Origin: Granulicella aggregans
GTDB taxonomy: Bacteria; Acidobacteriota; Terriglobia; Terriglobales; Acidobacteriaceae
Assembly (NCBI RefSeq): GCF_025685565.1
Contig: NZ_JAGSYE010000001.1
Span: 1,054,001-1,118,000 of the forward strand
Length of the DNA: 64,000 nt
Reading direction: 5' to 3'
Shown here: in pieces, positions 41,817 to 48,939 of the stretch
Layout: every line of letters starts with the position of its first letter
Position numbering within the stretch: position 1 is the first letter of the stretch
Position numbers and translations under genes: made by a program
Notes under the pieces: generated by a model
The model's database searches: none
Seen by the model: the letters and a program-made list of their open reading frames with translations, nothing else
Told to the model about the DNA's origin: nothing

Positions 41817-43463
41817 ATGTCGACTGAAGTAGTCATGCCGCAGATGGGCGAATCGATCACCGAGGGAACGCTTACCAAGTGGTTGAAGAAGCCGGGGGAT
41901 ACTGTCCAGCGGGACGAGCCGTTGTTTGAGATTTCGACCGATAAGGTGGACGCGGAGATCCCTTCGCCTGCGGCGGGGGTGCTGGAGTCGATCAAGATTG
42001 AAGAGGGATCGACGGTACAGATCAACACGGTGGTGTGTTTGATTGCGGAGGCGGGGTCGACTTCGAATGGAGCGGGGCCGAAGGCGGCTGCTCCTGCTCC
42101 AGTGGCTGAGACTGCGGCTGTTCCTGCGGCGGACACGGCTACGCCGGCTGCGGTGGATACTCCGGCGATGGCTGAAGCTGCAGCGGGGCCAGGGACTGAG
42201 GTGCCGATGCCGCAGATGGGCGAGTCGATCACCGAGGGCACGATTACGAAGTGGCTGAAGAAGGTTGGGGATTCGGTGCAGCGGGATGAGCCGTTGTTCG
42301 AGATCTCGACCGATAAGGTAGATGCGGAGATTCCTTCACCGGTGGCGGGTGTGCTGACGGAGATCAAGGTCGCTGAAGGAGCAACGGTCACGATCAACAC
42401 GATTGTGGCGGTGATTGGCGGCGGGGCTGGAGCTCCGGCTGCTTTCGCTCCGGCACCGGCTGCCGCGCCTGCCGTTGCTGCTCCGGTAGCGAGTGCGCCT
42501 GCTGCACCGGTTTCGGCGAGCGAGGGCGACCGGCTGCGGTCGAGCCCGCTGGTACGGAAGATTGCGAAGGACAACAACGTCGACCTGGCGCAGGTTCCGG
42601 GGACGGGAGCTTCGGGGCGGATTACGAAGTCGGATATCGTTGGGCATCTTGAGGGTGGGGCGAAGCCTTCTGCGCCTGCTCCAGTTGCTGCGCCTGTTGC
42701 GGCTCCAGCACCCGCCGCGGCTGCTGCTCCTAGCAAGCCGGTTGCTCCTCCTCCGACTCCGGGCGAGCTGGTGCCGATGACGAAGATGCGCAGCATCATC
42801 GCGACGCGCATGGTCGAGTCGAAGCGGACGAGTCCGCATGTTCACACCGTGTTCAAGGTGGATATGACGAAGATCGTGAAGCTGCGTGAGAAGGAGAAGA
42901 ACAAGTATGAGCAGCGGAACGGTGTGAAGCTGACGTACATGCCGTTCATCACGCGAGCGGCGATTGTGGCTCTGAAGAAGCACCCGATTGTGAACGGCGC
43001 GATTGAGGGCGACGCGATCCGGTACAACAAGAACATCAATATCGGGATTGCGGTCGCGCTCGATTGGGGACTGATCGTGCCGGTGTTGAAGCAGACGGAA
43101 GAGAAGTCGTTCCTGGGGATTGCGCGGTCAATTGTGGATGTCGCGGATCGCGCTCGCGGGAAGAAGCTGGGCGCGGATGAGATCTCGGGCGGGACGTTTA
43201 CGCTGACCAACGCGGGCATCTTCGGCGAGCAGTTTGGGACGCCGATCATCAACCAGCCACAGGCGGCGATCCTGGGCATCGGCGGTTTGAACAAAGAGGC
43301 CGAGGTGATCACGGACAAGGACGGCAACGACTCGATCGCGATCCGCTGGATTCAGCGGTTCACGCTGGGCTTCGACCACAGGATTGTGGATGGAGCGGAT
43401 GCGGGCAAGTTCATGACCGACTTCAAGGCTTACCTGCAGGATTGGGCTGAGGATATTGGGTAA
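41817..43463 (+). CDS. 2-oxo-acid dehydrogenase E2, dihydrolipoamide acyltransferase with two lipoyl domains
   Basis: The protein has 548 residues. Two lipoyl domains (about 1-78 and 128-202) each carry the lipoylated lysine in STDKVDAEIPSP (Lys43 and Lys167), with Ala/Pro-rich linkers between. A peripheral subunit-binding domain lies at about 236-275 (SSPLVRKIAKDNNVDL, GASGRITKSDI). The acyltransferase core ends with FTLGFDHRIVDGADAG (His521, Asp525 in HRxxDG). The double lipoyl layout fits succinyl- or branched-chain-type E2 of this phylum; sequence alone does not settle which. ATG follows GGAAGGAACACC. LpdA and LipB in the same window supply its partner E3 and lipoate. An excellent intrinsic terminator follows. 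Confidence 0.93.
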   Translation: MSTEVVMPQMGESITEGTLTKWLKKPGDTVQRDEPLFEISTDKVDAEIPSPAAGVLESIKIEEGSTVQINTVVCLIAEAGSTSNGAGPKAAAPAPVAETAAVPAADTATPAAVDTPAMAEAAAGPGTEVPMPQMGESITEGTITKWLKKVGDSVQRDEPLFEISTDKVDAEIPSPVAGVLTEIKVAEGATVTINTIVAVIGGGAGAPAAFAPAPAAAPAVAAPVASAPAAPVSASEGDRLRSSPLVRKIAKDNNVDLAQVPGTGASGRITKSDIVGHLEGGAKPSAPAPVAAPVAAPAPAAAAAPSKPVAPPPTPGELVPMTKMRSIIATRMVESKRTSPHVHTVFKVDMTKIVKLREKEKNKYEQRNGVKLTYMPFITRAAIVALKKHPIVNGAIEGDAIRYNKNINIGIAVALDWGLIVPVLKQTEEKSFLGIARSIVDVADRARGKKLGADEISGGTFTLTNAGIFGEQFGTPIINQPQAAILGIGGLNKEAEVITDKDGNDSIAIRWIQRFTLGFDHRIVDGADAGKFMTDFKAYLQDWAEDIG

Positions 43464-43486
43464 GATTTTGTGAGTGGATTGTGGAG

Positions 43487-43513
43487 AGGCGGGCCTTCGG
43501 GTCCGCCTTTTTT
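43487..43513 (+). terminator. Intrinsic terminator after E2 gene
   Basis: A 9-bp stem (AGGCGGGCC / GGTCCGCCT, one G-U pair) with a TTCG tetraloop is followed directly by a run of six T. It starts 24 bp after the stop codon. Confidence 0.93.
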
Positions 43514-43551
43514 GTTGTGCAGTTGATCCGGAGGGTGTTGGTGGCGCGGAT

Positions 43552-43589
43552 CCCACATCTGGCGATGAGACCACCAGATATGGGGCACC
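43552..43589 (+). repeat. Family C hairpin repeat (copy with ATCTGG arms)
   Basis: ATCTGG and CCAGAT arms lie inside the fixed frame CCCAC ... ATGGGGCACC. Nearly the same copy lies at 46792. Confidence 0.8.
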
Positions 43590-43599
43590 GGGCTTTCAG

Positions 43600-43631
43600 C
43601 CCATGTCTCAGAATCGAGACATGGGGCACCC
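43600..43631 (+). repeat. Family C hairpin repeat (copy with perfect 10-bp arms)
   Basis: The arms CCCATGTCTC and GAGACATGGG surround a 6-nt loop, followed by GCACCC. It is 32 bp long and directly follows another copy. It has the same design and length as the copy inside the terminase gene (56027-56058). Confidence 0.85.
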
Positions 43632-43690
43632 GGCCTTGGGGTGATGAAGCGCGTGGTGTGGTGCAGCATCTTATGGGGCGGAGGTAATGT

Positions 43691-44128
43691 ATGCCTGTGA
43701 TTCGGACATGTGGAACATGTGGGCAGAAGAATCGGGTGGGAGCTAAGCATCTTGCGGATACGGGGCGGTGCGGGGCTTGTAAGAGTGCTCTGCCTGCGCT
43801 GGCGGAGCCGGTGGCGGCGGATGCGGCGCTGTTCGATGAGATTGTGCAGTCGGCAACAGTTCCGGTACTGGTGGACTTCTGGGCGGCGTGGTGCGGGCCG
43901 TGCCGGGCGGCCGCTCCGGAGGTAGCGCGGACGGCTGCGGACATGGCCGGCAAGGCGCTGGTGTTGAAGGTGGATACGGAGGCCAGTCCGGAGCTTGCGG
44001 CCCGGTATCAGGTACGCGGGATTCCGAACTTTGCCGTGATTCGCAGCGGGAAGATGGTGCTTCAGCAGGCCGGGCTGGTGGGGCACGAAGTGATGGAAGG
44101 ATGGTTGCGAGAGGCTGCGGGCGCTTAG
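43691..44128 (+). CDS. trxC: Thioredoxin 2 (zinc-ribbon thioredoxin)
   Basis: The protein has 145 residues. An N-terminal zinc ribbon uses CGTCG and CGACK (Cys7, 10, 27, 30), followed by a thioredoxin domain with WAAWCGPCRAAAPE (Cys68 and Cys71), KVDTEASPELAARYQV and the cis-proline in GIPNFAV. This is the TrxC layout. It reduces protein disulfides in the cytoplasm and is typically linked to oxidative stress. It lies downstream of the family C repeats and converges with a frameshifted regulator gene 28 bp away. Confidence 0.93.
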   Translation: MPVIRTCGTCGQKNRVGAKHLADTGRCGACKSALPALAEPVAADAALFDEIVQSATVPVLVDFWAAWCGPCRAAAPEVARTAADMAGKALVLKVDTEASPELAARYQVRGIPNFAVIRSGKMVLQQAGLVGHEVMEGWLREAAGA

Positions 44129-44156
44129 GCGATCGTCAGAGACGAAGTCCTTTGAT

Positions 44157-44973
44157 CTAGGCGGCTGCGGCAGCGTCGTAGCCGCGCATCATCTGGCCGA
44201 GCTGATGGTCTATCTCGTCGGCGATGACCATGAGATCGGAGAGGACGACGCTGAAGTCGAGGGACAGAAGATTGATCTGCAGGGTCTCAAAGATGCTGAC
44301 CTGGAGATAGCGGGACTCCTCTACAACCATGGCAGTTGAGTAGCGCTGACGATAGCGGTCGGCCCCATGCTGGGTCGAGGATGGAGAGTGGGCGCGTGGT
44401 GCTCCAAGAGGCAGGTTGGCGCGCAGGCGAGCGATGAGGTCGAGCAGGATACTTGGAAGGTAACGAGCCCGGTCTTCGGGGGTGATGGGAACGGTCATGA
44501 GAGATTCGTTCTGCCTGACGCTGCGGGACCATCGTTCGATGGTGTGGTGCAGCTCGCGTTCAAGGATGTCGCTTACGCTTTCCAGCCGGCGGGTGGTGGC
44601 TGGAGGTTCGATGAGGCGCTGCTTGATCACGTCGATGAGGGTGGGGGCATCGATTGGCTTGACCACGATCTCGTCTGCATGGAGGAGGGTGGCATCGACG
44701 GTCTTTTCGATCCCAGGCGGGTTGTCGAGCAGGAGGGTCACAGCGCGTGGGTTGGCGTGACGCAAGGCACCAACGACGGTGAGAGCATCGCCCGGCCCAG
44801 GCGGATGGAGATCGCTCAAGAGAACGTCGTATTGTTCGGATGGGATGTTCTTCAGCGCCTGCGGGAACGTTCGAGGCAGTCGTAACTTCGAAACCGTGGT
44901 CATCGAGGAGGCGAGTCAGGTTATAGCGGATGAGCTCATCGTTATCGACGAGTAAGACGCGTGCGGTTCCCAT
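44157..44973 (-). pseudogene. Receiver + RsbRD_N-like regulator, frameshifted
   Basis: The reading frame from ATG 44973 (behind GAGGTG) gives MGTARVLLVDNDELIRYNLTRLLDDHGFEVTTASNVP, a normal receiver start. It then loses register near 44862. The frame one base along continues QALKNIPSEQYDVLLSDLHPPGPGDALTVVGALRH and so on to the stop at 44157. The intact paralogue at 47607 has FEVVTAANAHEALGLIASQKFEVLVSDLHMP at the same place, so one extra base in GCGGG (44861-44865) explains the break. The C-terminal part (VSDILERELHHTIERW, MVVEESRYLQVSIFETL) matches the RsbRD_N-like domain of the paralogue. It could be a true pseudogene or a sequence error; no clear slippery site is visible. Confidence 0.8.
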
Positions 44974-45070
44974 GTCGATCACCTCAAACTCAGTTGCGAT
45001 CCCAGGAGTTGTAAATCGTATCGCTATGTTAGGCTTCCGACATAGCGAAGGTCGATAAGATTCTTTTTTC

Positions 45071-45394
45071 ATGCCGAATATTCGGGCGACGGTCGTACCG
45101 AGACAAGATATGCCCGAGGTGCGGGTCCAAACCGGGGATCCCTATGTCGAGACCGCACGGCTGCTCATCGAGCAAGTGCTTCGGCTTATTGCGGGTGTTC
45201 CGGATGAGATTGAGGTTCGAGCTGCGGTGGCCGAAGCGATCACGGTGTTCAAGGTCCGCGTTGCGCGCGAGGATGTAGGCCGCGTGATTGGCAGCGACCA
45301 ACGGACGATCCATGCATTGCGCATGATCCTGGGGGCGGTGGGATTGCGGTACAAGCAGAGATTCGTTCTGGAAGTTGAAGAGTATCCGGAGTGA
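45071..45394 (+). CDS. khpA: KH-domain RNA-binding protein (KhpA-like)
   Basis: The protein has 107 residues. The C-terminal half is a minimal KH domain: FKVRVAREDVGRVIGSDQRTIHALRMILGAVGLRY, where GRVIGSDQRTIHALR is the GxxG loop and flanking helices of KhpA-type proteins. The N-terminal 35 residues are less typical and include PYVETARLLIEQVLRLI. KhpA proteins bind RNA, often with KhpB. The usual neighbours (rpsP, rimM) are absent; it lies alone, divergent from the frameshifted regulator. The ribosome binding site before ATG is poor, so an internal start is possible. Confidence 0.82.
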   Translation: MPNIRATVVPRQDMPEVRVQTGDPYVETARLLIEQVLRLIAGVPDEIEVRAAVAEAITVFKVRVAREDVGRVIGSDQRTIHALRMILGAVGLRYKQRFVLEVEEYPE

Positions 45395-45408
45395 GGGGTG
45401 ACTTCAGG

Positions 45409-45520
45409 AGCTTGTTGGGCGCGTACGAAGAGCGTACCCCAGCGACTAAATCCGCACTGCAAACCAGGCGATTGCGGCACGGCTGAAGCCGTGCCCTTAT
45501 GCACGACGGATTCTTTAGAC
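45409..45520 (+). repeat. Family A repeat (copy 4, degenerate 3' end)
   Basis: It starts AGCTTGTTGGGC, contains GCGTACCCCAGCG, AAATCCGCACTGCAAA and the hairpin GGCACGGCTGAAGCCGTGCC, and fades out after TTATGCACGACGGATTC. It lies between the KH gene end and the purK stop. Confidence 0.75.
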
Positions 45521-45579
45521 GGGCCGCGAGACCCTGACAGTGGCAAACGGCGACGGGAGCGAACGATCCTGCTGGAGAG

Positions 45580-46761
45580 CTAGAGGAGCTGCAGGGCGCG
45601 TTGGACGCGAGCTACGGCTTCTTCCGGGGTGGAGGCTACGGCGGAGAGATGGCCCATCTTGCGGCCTTTGCGGGGGCGGAGCTTTTCGTAGAGGTGGAGA
45701 CGGACTCCGGGCACAGTGAGGGCAGCGGCAAAGTTGGGTTGTTTATCGAAGGCCTTGGGGGAGTCGGGGTTATACCAGATGTCGCCGAGGAGGTTGGCGA
45801 TGGCGCCGGGCTGGACGACGTCGGTGTCGCCGAGGGGAAGGTCGCAGATGGCGCGGACGTGCTGCTCGAACTGGCCGGTGATGCAGGCGCGCTCGCTGGC
45901 GTGGTAGCTGTTGTGGGGGCGCGGGGCGAGTTCGTTGACGAACAGATGGCCGTCTGTCGTTACGAAGAATTCGATAGCGAGGATGCCTTCGAGCTGGAAG
46001 GTGTCGGCGATGTCGGTAGCGATCTTCCTTGCCTGAGACTCCAGATCCGATGAGATGGGGGCGGGGATGACGCTCCAGGCGAGAATCTGGTGCTCGTGGT
46101 GGTTCCATGCGGCGGGGTAGACTTTCACCTCGCCCGATGGGGAGCGGGCTACGAGGACGGAGATCTCCTTGTCGAGCGAGATAGCTTGCTCGACGACGCC
46201 AGCGGCCTGGCCGAGGGCCTCCCACGCGCCCTGGACTTCTTCTTCGACGGAGGCGTCGGGGTTGAAGCCGACTTTGCCCTGGCCTCGGCCGTCGTAGCCT
46301 CCGGTGGCGGACTTGCAGAAGCAGCGGCCGCCGAGAGCGAGGACGGCGTTGCGGACGTCGTCGAGGGAGCGGACGGCGCGGTAGGGGCCGATGGGGAATC
46401 CGTTGCGGCGGAGCCAGTCTTTCTGCTCGATGCGGTCCTGAATGATCGAGAGCATGGCGCGGCCGGGGCGGACGGGAGCGAGGGCGGCGGCGGCGTCCAT
46501 GCTGCGGGGGGAGATCTGCTCGATCTCCAGGGTGACGACGTCGCAGCCGCGGGCGAGGTTGGCGGCTTCGCGGGCATCGTCCCAGCCGGCTTCGATGCAG
46601 CCGTCGACGACGAAGCGGGCGGGGCAGGCGGGGTCGGGATCGAGGACGAGGATGCGGTAGCCCATGGCGCGAGCGGCCATGGCGGTCATGCGGCCGAGCT
46701 GGCCGCCGCCGAAGATGCCTATGGTCGCGCCGGGGAGGATGGGATTTCGGGTGCTGGTCAC
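45580..46761 (-). CDS. purK: N5-carboxyaminoimidazole ribonucleotide synthase
   Basis: The protein has 393 residues from GTG 46761. It is an ATP-grasp enzyme: the N-terminal Rossmann part is IGIFGGGQLGRMTAMAARAMGYRILVLDPD, followed by VVTLEIEQI, RIEQKDWLRRNGFPIGPY, CFCKSATGGYDGRGQGKV, LDKEISVLVARS, GILAIEFFVTTDGHLFVNELAPRPHNSYH and TGQFEQHVRAI. It makes N5-CAIR from AIR, bicarbonate and ATP in purine synthesis. It follows purE on the same strand with 88 bp between, most of which is a family C hairpin; this may set the ratio of the two products. Confidence 0.95.
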   Translation of the reverse strand: MTSTRNPILPGATIGIFGGGQLGRMTAMAARAMGYRILVLDPDPACPARFVVDGCIEAGWDDAREAANLARGCDVVTLEIEQISPRSMDAAAALAPVRPGRAMLSIIQDRIEQKDWLRRNGFPIGPYRAVRSLDDVRNAVLALGGRCFCKSATGGYDGRGQGKVGFNPDASVEEEVQGAWEALGQAAGVVEQAISLDKEISVLVARSPSGEVKVYPAAWNHHEHQILAWSVIPAPISSDLESQARKIATDIADTFQLEGILAIEFFVTTDGHLFVNELAPRPHNSYHASERACITGQFEQHVRAICDLPLGDTDVVQPGAIANLLGDIWYNPDSPKAFDKQPNFAAALTVPGVRLHLYEKLRPRKGRKMGHLSAVASTPEEAVARVQRALQLL

Positions 46762-46791
46762 AAAAGACAGGATACAGCGGATGGGGAGAGT

Positions 46792-46830
46792 CCCACATCT
46801 GGCGATGAGACTGCCAGATATGGGGCACCC
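46792..46830 (+). repeat. Family C hairpin repeat between purE and purK
   Basis: ATCTGGC and GCCAGAT arms lie inside CCCAC ... ATGGGGCACCC. A second GGGGCACCC follows at once. It sits in the purE-purK spacer. Confidence 0.85.
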
Positions 46831-46849
46831 GGGGCACCCGTTGTGGGGT

Positions 46850-47368
46850 TTATGAGCCGTGTTCGTCGGGGGTGATTTCGAGGGATTGGGTCAGGACTTC
46901 GTCGCGGCGGGCGTTGCGCCAGGCGGTGAGACGGGCGGCGAGGTCGGGGTCGGTGGCGGCTAACGTGGCGACGGCGAAGAGGGCGGCGTTGGCGGCTCCG
47001 GGAGCTCCGATGGCGAAGGTGGCGACCGGGACGCCTTTGGGCATCTGGACGATGGAGAGCAAGGCGTCCATGCCTTGCAGGGCGGTGGCGGGGATGGGCA
47101 CGCCGAGGACGGGGACGATGGTCTTGGCGGCGATCATGCCGGGAAGGTGGGCGGCTCCGCCTGCTCCCGCGATGATGAGGCGGAGGCCGCGGGACTGGGC
47201 CTCTTCGGCGTAGGTGTAGAGGAGGTCGGGGGTGCGGTGGGCGGAGACGACGCGGGCTTCGTGGGGGATGGCGAAGTCGCGGAGGATCTCGACGGCGGAC
47301 TTCATGACGGAGAAGTCGCTCTTGCTGCCCATGACGACGCTGACCTGGATGGAAGGGGTGGTGCTCAT
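46850..47368 (-). CDS. purE: N5-carboxyaminoimidazole ribonucleotide mutase
   Basis: The protein has 172 residues from ATG 47368 (MSTTPSIQVSVVMGSKSDFSVM). PurE class I signatures are GSKSDFSVMKSAVEIL, VVSAHRTPDLLYTYAEEA, LIIAGAGGAAHLPGMIAA, TIVPVLGVPI and SIVQMPKGVPVATFAIG, including the active-site Ser, Asp and His of SAHR. It rearranges N5-CAIR to CAIR, the step after PurK. The frame extends upstream to 47527, but that part lacks family sequence. It is the first gene of the purEK unit. Confidence 0.95.
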   Translation of the reverse strand: MSTTPSIQVSVVMGSKSDFSVMKSAVEILRDFAIPHEARVVSAHRTPDLLYTYAEEAQSRGLRLIIAGAGGAAHLPGMIAAKTIVPVLGVPIPATALQGMDALLSIVQMPKGVPVATFAIGAPGAANAALFAVATLAATDPDLAARLTAWRNARRDEVLTQSLEITPDEHGS

Positions 47369-47606
47369 CGGAAGATTATAAGGTTTGGCGGGGCGACCGT
47401 CCGGCGATGTCAGGCGATGAGACGGGGACACCTCGCGAGTTAGGACCTGCTGATTCAAGAGGCGGATTCCGCACCGGAACCTCTTGGCGCCTATGCTGAA
47501 CGAGGAGAAAAGGGACGATGTGTGCAAATGTGAGCAGAAAGATGGGTCGTGGAGGCGGAGACTCCAGAGTACAAGGCCTCATTTTGGTCTGGAATGGACT
47601 AAACGG

Positions 47607-48488
47607 ATGCTCCTTGCGGATGGAACACAGCTTGTCGCTGAAGAGAAGAAACCGGCAAAGCCAAGAGTCCTATTGGTGGACGATAACGACACGGTGCGGA
47701 TGTCGGTCGCCGGTGTCCTGAAGCACAACGACTTCGAGGTGGTGACGGCTGCAAACGCGCACGAAGCGCTGGGTCTGATTGCATCGCAAAAATTCGAGGT
47801 GCTGGTCAGTGACCTGCACATGCCGAATGCGGGGGACGGGCTGACGGTGGTGAGTGCGATGCGCCATTCCAACCCTGAGGCGGCGACGATTATCTTCAGC
47901 GGATATCCGAGGATGAAGGAGGCGGCTGCTGCGATCGTGCTGCAGGCGGACGAGATTCTGGTGAAGCCGATGGATCCGCTGGCGCTGGTGAAGGCGATTA
48001 AAGCGCGGTTGAAGGCGGGGGTGCCGAAGCGCCATGTGTCGGAGAACGTTGCCAGCATTCTGGATCGTGAGACGGACGCGACGATCGCCGACTGGCTGGT
48101 ACGCATTGACTCCGAGCCTGGGGTGATCACGGTGCATCTGGATGACCCTGCCCGGAGTTCTCACCTGCCGCAGTTGTTTCGGGATCTCGTTTCGCGGCTG
48201 AAGAATCCGCTTTCGCTAGGCACGCGAGCGCTGGTATCGGAGTCCGCGGCCGCACACGGGCTGCTGCGACGCCAGCAGGGCTACACGGCAGCCATGCTGG
48301 TGGAAGAGTCGCGAATGCTTCAGGTGAGCATCTTCCAGACGCTGCAGAACAATCTTCATGTGGTGGACTTCAGCGTGCTGCTGGTGGGCGTGATGGCGAT
48401 TGCGGACGAGGTGGACTCGCAGTTGGCGCAGGCGATGGCGAGTTATGTTTTGGAGGAGAAGGTGGATGGTAAGCCGGTGCATGCCTGA
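47607..48488 (+). CDS. Receiver + RsbRD_N-like helical-domain response regulator
   Basis: From ATG 47607 the product has 293 residues. The receiver domain (about 18-135) has VLLVDDNDTVRM, phosphoacceptor Asp in LVSDLHMPNAGDG, Ser in IIFSGYP and Lys in ILVKPMD. The C-terminal 150 residues resemble the globin-like RsbRD_N domain (VASILDRETDATIADWL, SHLPQLFRDLVSRL, AAAHGLLRRQQGYTAAMLVEESRMLQVSIFQTLQNNL). It has no DNA-binding or catalytic output domain. It may connect a histidine kinase to a partner-switching or stressosome-like complex, which is inference. It is the intact paralogue of the broken gene at 44157. The start is uncertain because the frame stays open to 47484. Confidence 0.82.
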   Translation: MLLADGTQLVAEEKKPAKPRVLLVDDNDTVRMSVAGVLKHNDFEVVTAANAHEALGLIASQKFEVLVSDLHMPNAGDGLTVVSAMRHSNPEAATIIFSGYPRMKEAAAAIVLQADEILVKPMDPLALVKAIKARLKAGVPKRHVSENVASILDRETDATIADWLVRIDSEPGVITVHLDDPARSSHLPQLFRDLVSRLKNPLSLGTRALVSESAAAHGLLRRQQGYTAAMLVEESRMLQVSIFQTLQNNLHVVDFSVLLVGVMAIADEVDSQLAQAMASYVLEEKVDGKPVHA

Positions 48489-48497
48489 GGGCAGCAC

Positions 48498-48719
48498 TTA
48501 ATGTTTGGCGGCGACGTAGTCGATGGCGACATGGAGCAGGGTGAGGAAGCCGCCGAAGGCCGCGGCCGAGCCCTTCATGCGCTGGAGGGCCTGGTCGTGG
48601 CGGAGTACCTGGTCTTCGATCTGGCCGATGCGGCCGGTGGTTCCGTTGCCCATGACTTGCTGCATCTGATTTTTGAGGACGGAGAGGTCCGAGAGGACGG
48701 TGGCTTCGAAGTCGGTCAT
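48498..48719 (-). CDS. Small phage protein with coiled coil and membrane anchor (holin/XhlA-like)
   Basis: The protein has 73 residues from ATG 48719, five bases after AAAGGGA. The first 50 residues are a charged helix (VLSDLSVLKNQMQQVM, IGQIEDQVLRHDQALQRM) likely to form a coiled coil. Residues about 52-70 (AAAFGGFLTLLHVAIDYVAA) form one membrane-spanning segment. The layout resembles XhlA-type phage lysis accessory proteins, but no family is firmly recognised. It is the last gene of the phage module, and its stop lies 10 bp past the stop of the convergent receiver gene. Confidence 0.65.
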   Translation of the reverse strand: MTDFEATVLSDLSVLKNQMQQVMGNGTTGRIGQIEDQVLRHDQALQRMKGSAAAFGGFLTLLHVAIDYVAAKH

Positions 48720-48785
48720 AGGGTTCCCTTTGTAGGTTCCGTGGGTGAAAGGTGCGAACAGTGGTGGGGATATGAGCGGTGTGGC

Positions 48786-48846
48786 AGGTCCTTCGACTGC
48801 GTCTCTCGCGATGAAACGTTGCGAGAGACTTCGCTCAGGATGACGG
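48786..48846 (+). repeat. Hairpin repeat, relative of family B
   Basis: GTCTCTCGC and GCGAGAGAC arms lie between GGTCCTTCGACTGC and TTCGCTCAGGATGACGG. The end GGATGACGG is like family B's GAGATGACGG. It fills the gap between two phage genes. Confidence 0.65.
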
Positions 48847-48939
48847 ATTTTGCGGTGGGCATGAGGGAAAACAAGCAACCGCAAATGCAAACGCAGATTC
48901 CCTCCGGGAATGAGAAACAAATGGGGAAACCGGAGTGGG

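Noticed and set aside
44840..44900. Programmed frameshift in the receiver paralogue
   Set aside because: No slippery heptamer, strong downstream pseudoknot or internal Shine-Dalgarno is visible; mutation or sequence error is simpler.
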